32,834 nt of DNA from Nitrospira sp. (GCA_028819435.1 JAPPLK010000050.1:1-32834); one strand, 5' to 3'; counted from the stretch's first letter, positions 7,240 through 14,868 are shown. The notes: a model not told the origin generated them from the sequence alone. A program made the numbers and translations.

Positions 7240-7734
7240 ATGGTGTATCCTAAAGAGATATTTGCGCTGTTATCCAAAAACCGCAAGGCGCGATACCGAA
7301 ATATGGAAAAAACCGGCATAGAGCACATAACAACCGTAGGGGGTGCCCCCGATCCTGCCCTGCCTGTCCTGAGCGAAGTCGAAGGAAGCTTGTCGAAGGG
7401 TGCCGTCCCTCCTTCTCCTCCCGATCCCGTTCCTGTTTCAGCTCAGACCATTCCCTTTTGGGAGCTCCTGGAGACCGGGAAAGTGCCTGACCAATATCTC
7501 AAGACGGAATACGTGACTCAACAATTTGTCGAACGGTTGGTACATTACGTCTTGAGCATTCCCTCGAAATCCATTTCCATCCCCCAGCTTTCGGCCATTC
7601 TTGAACAAATTGACGCCCGTCAACAGATATTCTTTTTTAAGCGCTTAAAGGAAACGAGTCCCCACAGTTTAAAGGAGTTTGCTCCGCTGTATTACGGCTT
7701 TATGGCGGAATTTTATCCGTTATTGTTTACCTGA
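7240..7734 (+). CDS. hypothetical protein with an in-frame repeat-derived segment
   Basis: The 164-residue product is not recognised. The C-terminal part, from about residue 70 (FWELLETGKVPDQYLKTEYV) to the end, looks like a compact helical domain with many aromatic and hydrophobic residues. The N-terminal third is low-complexity and includes LPVLSEVEGSLSKG (about residues 40-54). That peptide is the literal translation of a dispersed DNA repeat of the CCTGAGCGAAGTCGAAGG type, not a protein domain. No convincing ribosome-binding site precedes the ATG at 7240 or the in-frame ATG at 7303, so the start is uncertain. The gene follows the nxrAB terminator and precedes another unknown gene by 46 bp. 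It may be an nxr-linked accessory protein, but nothing in the sequence proves it. Confidence 0.55.
   Translation: MVYPKEIFALLSKNRKARYRNMEKTGIEHITTVGGAPDPALPVLSEVEGSLSKGAVPPSPPDPVPVSAQTIPFWELLETGKVPDQYLKTEYVTQQFVERLVHYVLSIPSKSISIPQLSAILEQIDARQQIFFFKRLKETSPHSLKEFAPLYYGFMAEFYPLLFT
7362..7401. repeat. dispersed CCTGAGCGAAGTCGAAGG repeat inside a coding region
   Basis: GTCCTGAGCGAAGTCGAAGG is followed by AAGCTTGTCGAAGGG. Related arms occur at 1-15, 8203-8240 and 10003-10135. This is the only copy here that is translated, in frame, within the hypothetical gene at 7240-7734. Confidence 0.75.
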
Positions 7735-7780
7735 CCCTTGGTCCGGAGACCCCTGTGTTAGGAAGAACGTAGGAGGAACA

Positions 7781-8149
7781 ATGAACTCAACTTTACATAG
7801 AGCGATTTCAAGCTTTTACAACTTGATTTATGAAGCACAGGCGTTTTCCACGACCATGGCCCGAATCGATTCGGCTGACCATGACCGGTATTTGGGGCGA
7901 GTGGAAGGGCTCAATTGGGTCCTGGACCGGTGTCAGGAGTTTGAAGACGTGGACCAGAATCTCACCACGCCATCCCTTCACAAACTGCTGGGTGACGTCA
8001 AATCCGATCTTGACCATGAATTATCCGTCCAGCGTCGCGAAAAAGGCAGAAGGGCTGACGGCCGGGAAGAAGCACTCATCTTCGTGACCGATTACCTCAC
8101 GAGTTTGATCACGGCCACGGAAATCGAGTCAGCCAAAAGTCCGGTCTGA
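7781..8149 (+). CDS. hypothetical helical protein
   Basis: The 122-residue soluble product is not recognised. It is predicted to be almost entirely helical and charged, starting STLHRAISSFYNLIYEAQAF and ending in a conserved-looking hydrophobic helix (ALIFVTDYLTSLITATEI). No signal peptide, metal motif or repeat was seen. The start at 7781 is well supported by AGGAGGAACA before the ATG; the longer open frame from 7679 lacks such a site. The gene lies 46 bp after the preceding hypothetical gene and is probably co-transcribed with it. Position downstream of nxrAB suggests, but does not show, a related role. Confidence 0.7.
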   Translation: MNSTLHRAISSFYNLIYEAQAFSTTMARIDSADHDRYLGRVEGLNWVLDRCQEFEDVDQNLTTPSLHKLLGDVKSDLDHELSVQRREKGRRADGREEALIFVTDYLTSLITATEIESAKSPV

Positions 8150-8177
8150 CGGGCCCTTCATGGTGCCGGCGTTCCAG

Positions 8178-8299
8178 GGAATTGTAAATGTTCAGTAATT
8201 CCCTGCGACTTCGCCCCTACGGGGCTACGCTCAGGACAGACGTTGACAATTTCGAGCCCGCCTTTTTCCCCTCCTTTGTAAGGAGGGGCGAGGGGAGGT
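8178..8299. repeat. cluster of three different dispersed repeats
   Basis: Three units lie end to end. 8178-8202 is the reverse complement of the unit at 14-38. 8203-8240 is a GACTTCGCCCCTACGGGG...GCTCAGGACAG copy of the GAGCGAAGTC family. 8267-8299 is the TCCCCTCCTTTGT...GGGGAGGT palindrome. The last one supplies GGGGAGGT as the probable ribosome-binding site of the next gene. Confidence 0.7.
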
Positions 8300-8309
8300 A
8301 GAGCCCTTC

Positions 8310-8552
8310 ATGTTTGCCGCCGACCGATTCAAGTCACGCTGGATACGAGAGTGGATTATTTTCGCCGTTTGCCTCGGCCTGGGCGGGCATATTGCCTTGG
8401 GTCTTCTGCTGCATGCTCCGGACCAATGGCCGGCCAACAGCTTGTGGCTGTATGGCTTGTTATTCGCGTTTTCGGTCTACGTGTGCGTCCAGTTGTTGCG
8501 CTCGGTGTGGTGGTTGTGGAGGGGGGAGCGAGCCGCCGATTCGCAGGAATAA
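8310..8552 (+). CDS. small two-helix membrane protein
   Basis: The 80-residue product has two predicted membrane helices, about residues 15-34 (WIIFAVCLGLGGHIALGLLL) and 44-66 (SLWLYGLLFAFSVYVCVQLL), with a positively charged N-terminus and a short polar tail. No known family is recognised. The ATG at 8310 follows GGGGAGGT, which belongs to a dispersed repeat (8267-8299), with a spacing of ten bases. It is convergent with the DUF1640-like gene and not obviously in an operon. Confidence 0.6.
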   Translation: MFAADRFKSRWIREWIIFAVCLGLGGHIALGLLLHAPDQWPANSLWLYGLLFAFSVYVCVQLLRSVWWLWRGERAADSQE

Positions 8553-8623
8553 ATCTGACGCAGTTTTCTGTTATTCCCGCTACGCTTGTCTCATGTTCAA
8601 GACAACGTGTTGTTCATTGACTC

Positions 8624-8884
8624 TCACGTGAGCTTGAGCACGGCAATGATGATCCCGGCCAGCACCGTGGTCCACGTCATTAACCTGACTTGAAGCTGGG
8701 CGAGTTTGGAGTCCATCTGGGCGAGGCCGGTCTCCAGTTTGACCTCCAGTTTGGCCAGGTCGGCTTTGGTGGCCAGGTGCTCGCTTTCATGTTCATGGAT
8801 CGCCTGGGCAATACCCTCGGCCTGGGACTGATTGAAGCCGTGCTCTCGTTCCAGCTTCTTGGCTAATGCAATGGCACTGTTCAT
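8624..8884 (-). CDS. DUF1640-like coiled-coil protein with C-terminal membrane anchor
   Basis: The 86-residue product has an N-terminal helical part (AKKLEREHGFNQSQAEGIAQ), the family signature HLATKADLAKLEVKLE, a coiled coil to about residue 65 and one C-terminal membrane helix (WTTVLAGIIIAVLKL). This is the usual layout of small bacterial DUF1640/CCDC90-like proteins, whose function is unknown. No strong ribosome-binding site is visible before the ATG at 8884. A truncated relative lies at 10913-11179. Confidence 0.7.
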   Translation of the reverse strand: MNSAIALAKKLEREHGFNQSQAEGIAQAIHEHESEHLATKADLAKLEVKLETGLAQMDSKLAQLQVRLMTWTTVLAGIIIAVLKLT

Positions 8885-8950
8885 AGCGTGACTATATCAA
8901 ATCATCGGGAGAGAGACAATTCAAACCTAGGGCCGCGTTCCCGTCTTGGC

Positions 8951-9241
8951 TCACAGCATGCCGGCTGTGGGGATCCCTTCCTCAACGAGCATGATCGGAA
9001 TCGTTTCCCTGATCGGATAGGTCACTTTTTTGTCGCTACGGATCAACCCGCCATCGAGGGGTTCTTTGACCGGGTTCCCGCCCGTATTCTGCACTTCCCC
9101 ATTCGCAATTTTTCGGTTCAGGACGTGGAGAGAGGCAGCATCCAGAAGCGTCACCGCCTGCTTGGTTTCGGGGCAACATAAAATCTCCAGAAGCGCCGCG
9201 TCCAACGGCATCGCCGGGGCTGACTCGCTGTCAGGACTCAT
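8951..9241 (-). CDS. Trm112-like / UPF0434 small protein
   Basis: The 96-residue product contains the Trm112p-like fold: PLDAALLEILCCPETKQAV at residues 11-30, then a variable insert, and the closing YPIRETIPIMLVEEGI. These proteins often assist methyltransferases or sit beside lipid A and kinase genes; no such partner is adjacent here. The pair CC...C is only partly kept, so zinc binding is doubtful. The ATG at 9241 is preferred over an upstream start at 9325 because GGAAAGG lies before it. Confidence 0.8.
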   Translation of the reverse strand: MSPDSESAPAMPLDAALLEILCCPETKQAVTLLDAASLHVLNRKIANGEVQNTGGNPVKEPLDGGLIRSDKKVTYPIRETIPIMLVEEGIPTAGML

Positions 9242-9355
9242 GGTATGCCTTTCCGATTCGGTAGTTGTGTTCCACGGTCGTCTTTCATACACTAGATAAG
9301 ACGTCGATGGATTGCAAGGTGACATAACATCACACTTCTCTATTGGTTGGCGACT

Positions 9356-9997
9356 ATGGATAAGCGCAGTCGACTGCAGAAACTCAAACGCTATTTCATC
9401 GCGGGACTCTTTGTCGTCGTCCCGGCCTGGGGAACTTTCCTGATTCTATCCACGTTGTTCGTGACGCTGGACGGCCTGTGGGTGGACCTGTTGGGGCCCG
9501 TGATGACGTTCGAAATCCCGGGAGTAGGAATCGCGCTGTTATTCCTGCTGATTCTGGGGTCAGGGATTTTGGGAACCCGTCTCGTGGGGCAACGCTTCGT
9601 CAAACGAATGGAGGATCTGTTCGAGCGGATCCCATTGGTCAGGAGTATCTATTACACCCTCAAGGGGATGACCGACGTGTTTCAATTCCGGGAACGGTTC
9701 GGCCAAAGTACGGTGGTCGTGTTTCCCTTTCCCCGTACCGGTGTGTGGGCGATCGGATTTCTCATGGGCAGTGCCCCGGCGATGCTCCAGATTGCCAATG
9801 ACGATTCACTCACCATGGTCTTCGTGCCGACGGCCATTCACCCCTTTACGGGCTATTTGGCGTTCGTGGGCGCATCCAAGATCCACCGCGTCAACCTGCG
9901 TCCCGAAGAGGCCATGAAATTGGAATTCTCCGCTGGACTCTATCGACCACCCCAAGGCTGGCTGGCCGCCGATCCTCCCCGAAGGAGCCTGCCCTGA
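9356..9997 (+). CDS. DUF502 family membrane protein
   Basis: The 213-residue product has two membrane helices, about residues 13-38 (YFIAGLFVVVPAWGTFLILS) and 54-75 (VGIALLFLLILGSGILGTRL), then a cytosolic or periplasmic domain with the DUF502 signature IPLVRSIYYTLKGMTDVF and VVVFPFPRTGVWAIGF. The family is widespread and its function is unknown. A TTG start at 9347 would add three residues; ATG at 9356 is chosen. It is divergent from the Trm112-like gene, so the 9242-9355 interval probably holds promoters for both. Confidence 0.85.
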   Translation: MDKRSRLQKLKRYFIAGLFVVVPAWGTFLILSTLFVTLDGLWVDLLGPVMTFEIPGVGIALLFLLILGSGILGTRLVGQRFVKRMEDLFERIPLVRSIYYTLKGMTDVFQFRERFGQSTVVVFPFPRTGVWAIGFLMGSAPAMLQIANDDSLTMVFVPTAIHPFTGYLAFVGASKIHRVNLRPEEAMKLEFSAGLYRPPQGWLAADPPRRSLP

Positions 9998-10002
9998 TCC
10001 TT

Positions 10003-10135
10003 CGACTCCGGTCTCAAGAGGTCTACGCTCAAGATGCACGGATTATTCCCCCGTTCGTCCTGAGCGTAAGGCGCAACGCGCCTGAAGTCGAAGGAAGCGT
10101 AGCGGAGCGAAGTCGAAGGGTTCGACCGCTTCCCT
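10003..10135. repeat. tract of GAAGTCGAAGG-type repeats
   Basis: Several arms of one family in both orientations: CCTTCGACTCCGG at about 10007, TCGTCCTGAGCG at about 10056, GAAGTCGAAGGAAGCG at about 10084 and GAGCGAAGTCGAAGGG at about 10107. The tract reads like successive insertions or duplications of the element at 7362-7401. It contains no gene. Confidence 0.7.
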
Positions 10136-10188
10136 GATCTTGCCTCGGGAAAGGCCTCTACTTCTTCAACGGAGGAGGCAGGACCGTT

Positions 10189-10214
10189 GTAGGGACAGGC
10201 CCCCGTGCCTGTCC
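10189..10214. repeat. palindromic repeat GTAGGGACAGGC...GCCTGTCC
   Basis: An inverted repeat with arms GGACAGGC and GCCTGTCC separated by CCCCGT. Nearly the same element is inserted at 12574-12601, and a GC-shifted relative lies at 461-487. It sits 28 bp before the GNAT gene. Confidence 0.75.
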
Positions 10215-10242
10215 GTGTGGACATTAGGGGTGACCCGCGACC

Positions 10243-10749
10243 ATGAACCATTCAGAATTCCATATCCGGTTGGCCGAACCCAGCGATCTCGAGTCGTTAG
10301 TCACGTATAACATGGCGCTCGCATCGGAAACCGAAGGGAGACAATTGGAACGATCCCTCCTCCAGTCCGGCGTGGAGTCGATCCTGGCCGACTCCGCCAA
10401 AGGCTTTTACGTGGTGATGGAGCACATGCCCACTGGGAAAATGATCGGGCAGTTGTTGATCACCTTCGAATGGAGCGATTGGCGGAATGGCGTCTTCTGG
10501 TGGCTGCAAAGCGTATACGTCCACAAGGAATGGAGACGGCAAGGCGTGTTCAAAGCCCTGTACGATTACGTTTTGGCAGAAGGAAAACGCCAAGGCAACG
10601 TGGCCGGTATCCGTTTATACGTGGAACAGGACAACGCCGTAGCCCAGGAAGTCTACACACAAGCCGGCCTGGCGGCGGCACCCTACAAAGTCTTTGAAAC
10701 CGATTTCATCCTGCCCATCAGATCGAGTGACAAACCTGACCTCACTTAG
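10243..10749 (+). CDS. GNAT family N-acetyltransferase
   Basis: The 168-residue product is a single GNAT domain that would transfer an acetyl group from acetyl-CoA to an amine of unknown identity. The N-terminal strand IRLAEPSDLESLVTY opens the fold. The acetyl-CoA pyrophosphate loop is WLQSVYVHKEWRRQGVFKAL, with the R/Q-x-x-G signature as RRQGVF. The C-terminal motif B is GIRLYVEQDNAVAQEVYTQA. Length is normal for the family. The start is supported by AGGGGTG upstream. It stands alone between repeat clusters, so context does not point to a substrate. Confidence 0.88.
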   Translation: MNHSEFHIRLAEPSDLESLVTYNMALASETEGRQLERSLLQSGVESILADSAKGFYVVMEHMPTGKMIGQLLITFEWSDWRNGVFWWLQSVYVHKEWRRQGVFKALYDYVLAEGKRQGNVAGIRLYVEQDNAVAQEVYTQAGLAAAPYKVFETDFILPIRSSDKPDLT

Positions 10750-10790
10750 CTTGACAACAGCAGTTATTGATCCGAAAAAACCTTCTAGAA

Positions 10791-10823
10791 CCCTCTCCCA
10801 GTGGGAGAGGGCAGGGTGAGGGG
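10791..10823. repeat. CCCTCTCCC...GGGAGAGGG palindromic repeat
   Basis: A perfect 9-bp inverted repeat around AGT, followed by CAGGGTGAGGGG. Other copies are at 12516-12550 and 19056-19093, in the reverse orientation with CCCTCACCCC preceding. This motif type is widespread between genes in many bacteria. Confidence 0.8.
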
Positions 10824-10912
10824 GAAAGAAGGTTAAAGGCGTACAGATCTTCGCCTACCTCAACTTTTCATTGGCAAGAAAATAGCCTCCTTCTCTCATT
10901 CCCGATCCCCGA

Positions 10913-11179
10913 TTACAAACGTCGAGGGCAGGCTCTGATCGGAAATCCAGTGTCTTGCACGGACGAAGAAAAAACCCTGGACCCGTCCCCGACATCCTTA
11001 ATCGGGGAATTAGCCTGGATCGCTTGAATATCGGCCTTGGTGGCCAGGTTGCCGTTGAGCAGTTGGACCTGTTCCTTTGCGAGGGTCTCGGCCTGTTGTT
11101 CCGTAAAGCCGCTTTTGGTCAGATTTTTGACAAACCTGTGAGTATCAAAGGCGATCGCTTCACTTCTAGTCCGCGACAT
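10913..11179 (-). pseudogene. truncated DUF1640-like gene
   Basis: From the ATG at 11179 the frame begins like a normal DUF1640 protein (AFDTHRFVKNLTKSGFTEQQ, then GNLATKADIQAIQ). After about residue 58 the sequence becomes translated repeat DNA, and the coiled coil and C-terminal membrane helix of the family are missing. The break coincides with the repeat unit at 10982-11008. Compared with the intact relative at 8624-8884 it is most likely non-functional. An upstream in-frame start at 11209 exists but has no better ribosome-binding site. Confidence 0.65.
10982..11008. repeat. 27-bp repeat unit with TCCCCGA/TCGGGGA arms
   Basis: The unit has a hairpin with arms TCCCCGA and TCGGGGA, the latter in the half CTTAATCGGGGA. 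It matches the unit inserted into a MITE end at 32629-32655 at 23 of 27 positions. Here it interrupts the DUF1640-like frame. Confidence 0.7.
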
Positions 11180-11283
11180 GATCAAATGCAATGCCTTGAC
11201 TACGTCCATGCACTGTGACGCTTGGGATGGAATGGGCGCGATTCAGGTGGACTTTCATTCCAACCCGCTGTTAGACTTTTGAG

Positions 11284-12483
11284 ATGCCCATGCAATTCCA
11301 CGTAGCCATAGCGCGTGAGTCGGACGCGGAGCAGGCGGCGCAGGCGTTAATCGCGTCCGTGCGGGAGGCGTTTGGCCTGACGTCCCCTGATTTGGTCTGT
11401 CTGTTTTTTTCACCGCATTACGCCAAGACCGCACGTGAATTGGTCGAGACGCTCCACCGGCAATTGGCCCCACGAGTGATGGTCGGCTGTATGGGCGACG
11501 GCGTGATCGGACCAGCCGAGGAATACGAGAATACGTCGGTCGTGACCTTGTGGACGGCTCAACTGCCTGAAGTGCGGATGGCCCCCTTTCATTTGACGTT
11601 CCACGAACAGGAATCCCAATCCTCTTATACCTTTGAGGGGTGGCCGCAGGAATTAGAATCACTGCCTGAGCGGCCCACGTTCCTGGTGTTTGCCGATCCC
11701 TTTTCCACGCCGATTGAAGACGTGTTTGAAACCATGGAGGCACGCTGCCCGGGTGCGCCCGCGATCGGGGGCGTTGCCAGTGGGGGCACGGACCTGGGTG
11801 AAAATCGATTGGTGTTCAACGGCGGGATCGTGCAGGAAGGCCTCGTCGGAGTGGCCCTGTGGGGCCCCGTATGGATTCGGACCCTGGTGTCCCAGGGTTG
11901 CCAACCCATCGGGGAACGTTACGTGGTGACCAAGGCTGAACGAAATATCATGTATGAGTTGGGCGGCGTGCCGACTCTCGAACGGCTTCGGGAGACACTC
12001 GAACGCTTGGGACCGGAACGAGGGAAACAGGTCGCCATGGCCGTGCAGGTCGGCGTGGCGTTTGATGAGCAACGCGAGGAGTTTGGCCGGGGAGATTTTC
12101 TCATTCGCGGCTTGTTGGGGGCGGACCAACGCTCCGGGGGCGTGGCGATTTCCGACATCGTGAAGGAAGGGCAGACGATTCAATTTCACGTGAGGGACCC
12201 GGCCGCCGCCAGCGAAGATTTCAATTTATTGCTGGCACAGGATCGCCTGGACTTCCCGAAATCTCCTTTCAAGGGGGCCTTGTTGTTCAGTTGCAACGGC
12301 CGGGGCCGGCGATTTTTCGCCGAGCCCAACCATGATATTACGGCCCTCCAACGCCGAGCCGACGGGATTCCGGTTGCGGGGTTTTTTGCCGCCGGCGAGA
12401 TCGGGCCGGTAGGAGGGAAAAACTTTATTCACGGGTATACCGCGAGTGTGGCGCTTTTTGCCGAGCCCTTCCCGGGCAGATAA
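11284..12483 (+). CDS. FIST domain protein (FIST_N + FIST_C), small-ligand sensor
   Basis: The 399-residue product has a FIST N domain (about residues 30-225, with VMVGCMGDGVIGPAEEYEN and CPGAPAIGGVASGGTDLGEN) and a FIST C domain (about residues 235-375, including the conserved FSCNGRGRRFF and the closing PVAGFFAAGEIGPVGGKNFIHG). FIST domains are proposed to bind small ligands, perhaps amino acids, and often work with histidine kinases or GGDEF proteins; none is adjacent here. There is no membrane segment, so it should be cytosolic. ATG at 11284 or 11290 is possible. gcvT follows 128 bp later after two repeats. Confidence 0.9.
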   Translation: MPMQFHVAIARESDAEQAAQALIASVREAFGLTSPDLVCLFFSPHYAKTARELVETLHRQLAPRVMVGCMGDGVIGPAEEYENTSVVTLWTAQLPEVRMAPFHLTFHEQESQSSYTFEGWPQELESLPERPTFLVFADPFSTPIEDVFETMEARCPGAPAIGGVASGGTDLGENRLVFNGGIVQEGLVGVALWGPVWIRTLVSQGCQPIGERYVVTKAERNIMYELGGVPTLERLRETLERLGPERGKQVAMAVQVGVAFDEQREEFGRGDFLIRGLLGADQRSGGVAISDIVKEGQTIQFHVRDPAAASEDFNLLLAQDRLDFPKSPFKGALLFSCNGRGRRFFAEPNHDITALQRRADGIPVAGFFAAGEIGPVGGKNFIHGYTASVALFAEPFPGR

Positions 12484-12515
12484 GAGCGCGGATGTCGGAT
12501 GACGGCGGTTACGCT

Positions 12516-12550
12516 CCCTCACCCCGGCCCTCTCCCAATGGGAGAGGGAG
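12516..12550. repeat. CCCTCACCCC...GGGAGAGGG palindromic repeat
   Basis: The arms CCCTCTCCC and GGGAGAGGG are separated by AAT and preceded by CCCTCACCCCGG. This is the same family as 10791-10823 and 19056-19093. Confidence 0.8.
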
Positions 12551-12560
12551 CCTTCTTCAT

Positions 12561-12609
12561 TCCCCTCCTTTGTGTAGGGACAGGCCTGTGTGCCTGTCCA
12601 CGGGGAGGT
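12561..12609. repeat. nested repeat: TCCCCTCCTTTGT/GGGGAGGT split by a GTAGGGACAGGC palindrome
   Basis: The outer halves TCCCCTCCTTTGT (12561-12573) and GGGGAGGT (12602-12609) match the intact element at 8267-8299, but the middle AAGGAGGGGCGA is replaced by a 28-bp palindrome (12574-12601) of the family at 10189-10214. The outer right half supplies the gcvT ribosome-binding sequence two bases before the ATG. Confidence 0.75.
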
Positions 12610-12611
12610 AG

Positions 12612-13706
12612 ATGAAACAGACTGCCCTGCATGAGGCCCACGTGGTCCGGAAGGCCAAAATGGTGGATTTCGCCGGTTGGTCCATGCCCCTCCAGTATTC
12701 AGGCGTCCTCGATGAATATCATGCGGTTCGCACCTCCGCGGGTTTGTTTGACGTGAGTCACATGGGGCGTCTTCACGTCGAGGGCACGGGGGCCGTGCCG
12801 TTCCTGCAGCGAGTGACCACCAATGACGTGCAACGCGTCGAACCCATGGGTGCTCAGTACTCGATGATCTGCAACCCTGATGGCGGCGTCAAAGACGATA
12901 TTTTCATCTACCGGCTGGGTGCGGAGGAATTTCTGCTGTGTGTGAATGCATCCAATCTGGACAAAATCAGGCGTTGGCTGTTTCAGCAGCAGGGTGACGA
13001 GGAGGTGCGCATCGTAGATCATTCAGAAGCTATGGCCCAACTCGCGCTGCAGGGGCCTGCCTCCAAGCCGCTGTTACAGGCGCACGTGCAATCGTCACTC
13101 GATGAGCTGAAACCGCGACGCTGCCTGCGAGAAACGATCGGCGGCGTCGAGTGTCTGGTGGCTCGGACCGGCTATACCGGAGAACTCGGGTATGAATTGT
13201 ACGTGCCGGCAAAGCAGGTTCGTCTCGTGTGGGATCGACTGATGCAGGCCGGAGAGGAATACGGCCTGAAGCCCGCGGGATTGGGCGCACGGGATTTGCT
13301 TCGGTTGGACATGGGGTATTTGTTGTACGGCAACGACCTGACGGAAGCGACCACTCCCATAGAGGCCAATGCCAAATGGGTCGTGAGCTTTGACAAAGGT
13401 GCCTTCATCGGCGAGCCCGTGCTCAAACAGCAAATGCAGGATGGACCGTCTCGACGCCTGGTGGCATTCGAGTTACTCGAAAAAGCCGTGCCCCGTCACG
13501 ATATGAAACTGTTGGCGCAGGACAAACAGATCGGCACGGTGACCAGCGGGAACCTGTCGCCCATCCTGCAGAAAGGCATTGGTCTGGGGTACGTGGAGCC
13601 TGCTTATGCCGAGGCCGGCACGGCGTTCGACGTCGAGATTCGAGGCAGGCGAATACCCGCACAAGTCGTCACCCTTCCCTTTTACAAAAAGCCCAAGCCG
13701 GCGTGA
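12612..13706 (+). CDS. gcvT: glycine cleavage system T protein (aminomethyltransferase)
   Basis: The T protein transfers the methylene group from aminomethylated H protein to tetrahydrofolate, releasing ammonia, in the cytosol. The 364 residues are the normal length. Family landmarks are KMVDFAGWSMPLQYSG near the N-terminus, LFDVSHMGRLHVEG, the folate-site segment CNPDGGVKDDIFIYR, ARTGYTGELGYELYV and GARDLLRLDMGYLLYGNDL. The C-terminal barrel includes GTVTSGNLSPILQKGIGLGYV. GGGGAGGT lies immediately upstream and derives from a repeat. The partner gene gcvP is in the window but 10 kb away on the other strand, and no gcvH or lpd is present. A Nudix gene follows after 22 bp. Confidence 0.96.
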   Translation: MKQTALHEAHVVRKAKMVDFAGWSMPLQYSGVLDEYHAVRTSAGLFDVSHMGRLHVEGTGAVPFLQRVTTNDVQRVEPMGAQYSMICNPDGGVKDDIFIYRLGAEEFLLCVNASNLDKIRRWLFQQQGDEEVRIVDHSEAMAQLALQGPASKPLLQAHVQSSLDELKPRRCLRETIGGVECLVARTGYTGELGYELYVPAKQVRLVWDRLMQAGEEYGLKPAGLGARDLLRLDMGYLLYGNDLTEATTPIEANAKWVVSFDKGAFIGEPVLKQQMQDGPSRRLVAFELLEKAVPRHDMKLLAQDKQIGTVTSGNLSPILQKGIGLGYVEPAYAEAGTAFDVEIRGRRIPAQVVTLPFYKKPKPA

Positions 13707-13728
13707 GAGCCGGGATGAATGCAGGGCG

Positions 13729-14256
13729 ATGAAAAAACCGATCTATAAGGGAAAAATCATTGATCTATCCGTGGAGACGGTGACTCTACCGAACGGGGCC
13801 ACGGCAGACCTTGAGGTCATTACCCATCCCGGGGCCGCGGCCGTGGTGCCGATGAAAGACGACCGGACGGTGATCATGGTCCGGCAATATCGTCATGCCG
13901 TGGGACGTTTCATTTACGAAATCCCCGCGGGCAAACTGCATCCCGGCGAGGCCCCCGGGGATTGCGCGGTTCGAGAAGTGGAAGAAGAGACCGGGTACAA
14001 GGTGGGGCGGCTGGAGCCGCTTCTCAGCTTTTTGACCACGCCGGGTTTTACCAACGAGATCATTCATATTTTCGTGGGGACAGAACTGTCTCCGGGCACG
14101 CAAAACCTGGGTGCGGATGAAGTCCTGGAGATCATTGAAATGCCGCTCGACCAAGCCATCGCTCATATCAATGACGGCGAGATCCGGGACGCCAAAACCA
14201 TCATCGGCCTCCAGGTGGTTTGTCTTAAGATGAAAAGCCAAACAGACTTTTCATGA
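13729..14256 (+). CDS. Nudix hydrolase, ADP-ribose pyrophosphatase type
   Basis: The 175-residue product has a complete Nudix box, GKLHPGEAPGDCAVREVEEE then TGY, fitting G-x5-E-x7-R-E-x2-E-E-x-G. Upstream VIMVRQYRHAVGRFIYEIPA is typical of ADP-ribose/ADP-sugar pyrophosphatases, which split ADP-ribose to AMP and ribose 5-phosphate. The downstream loop (LLSFLTTPGFTNEIIHIFVG) also fits that subgroup. The open frame extends back to 13579 inside gcvT, but ATG 13729, with AGGG before it, gives the expected length. It is 22 bp after gcvT and likely co-transcribed. Confidence 0.92.
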   Translation: MKKPIYKGKIIDLSVETVTLPNGATADLEVITHPGAAAVVPMKDDRTVIMVRQYRHAVGRFIYEIPAGKLHPGEAPGDCAVREVEEETGYKVGRLEPLLSFLTTPGFTNEIIHIFVGTELSPGTQNLGADEVLEIIEMPLDQAIAHINDGEIRDAKTIIGLQVVCLKMKSQTDFS

Positions 14257-14311
14257 TGCACTGGGGCATCCATTGTTGACCACGCAGAATGGCCTCTGTA
14301 AACTGAAAGTC

Positions 14312-14539
14312 ATGTCTTATCGCGAACGCATTACGATAGAACCGGGGAAACGAGGGGGGAAACCTTGTATTCGAGGCTTCAGGATCACCGTCTATGACGT
14401 TCTCGAATATCTTGCTTCCGGCATGACAGAGCAACAAATTCTCGCTGATTTTCCTGATCTTGAGCCTGAAGATATCAAGGCCTGCTTGGCCTTTGCTGCC
14501 GACCGAGAACGGAAATTCGTGTCGGTGCCTTCCGAGTGA
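14312..14539 (+). CDS. DUF433 antitoxin
   Basis: The 75-residue product has the DUF433 signature: GKRGGKPCIRGFRITVYDVL, then LASGMTEQQILADFPDLEPE and DIKACLAFAADRE. It is a small winged-helix-type protein that acts as antitoxin next to DUF5615 PIN-like toxins. A TTG start at 14273 is possible, but the ATG at 14312, after GAAAG, gives the standard length. It overlaps the toxin gene by four bases (GTGA), indicating translational coupling. Confidence 0.88.
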   Translation: MSYRERITIEPGKRGGKPCIRGFRITVYDVLEYLASGMTEQQILADFPDLEPEDIKACLAFAADRERKFVSVPSE

Positions 14540-14868
14540 AGTTCCTTTTTGACGAAAATCTCTCACCGCGTCTTGTCGATCTTGTTGCGACCACCTTTCC
14601 TGGCTCCACTCATGTCCGCGACGTGGGTCTGGCTCAAGCTGACGATGTCGCTGTCTGGTCCTTTGCCAAAAACAATGGATTTGTAATCGTAACCAAGGAT
14701 GCGGATTTTCGCCAAATGAGTTTTATGTCAGGATTTCCTCCTAAAGTGATTTGGATCCAACGAGGGAATTGCACCACTATAGATGTCGTGGTCCTCCTTC
14801 AACGTCATCATTCTGAACTTCATGATTTCGAGAGCAATACGGAGGCAGCTTTTCTTGAAATAGGATAA
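14536..14868 (+). CDS. DUF5615 PIN-like toxin
   Basis: The 110-residue product is a compact PIN-like nuclease: KFLFDENLSPRLVDLV with the first acidic pair, THVRDVGLAQADDVAVW, and VIVTKDADFRQM with the later Asp residues. DUF5615 proteins are predicted RNases paired with DUF433 antitoxins, exactly the pairing seen here. The GTG start overlaps the antitoxin stop. Composition is more AT-rich than the preceding metabolic genes, consistent with a mobile module. Confidence 0.88.
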   Translation: MKFLFDENLSPRLVDLVATTFPGSTHVRDVGLAQADDVAVWSFAKNNGFVIVTKDADFRQMSFMSGFPPKVIWIQRGNCTTIDVVVLLQRHHSELHDFESNTEAAFLEIG

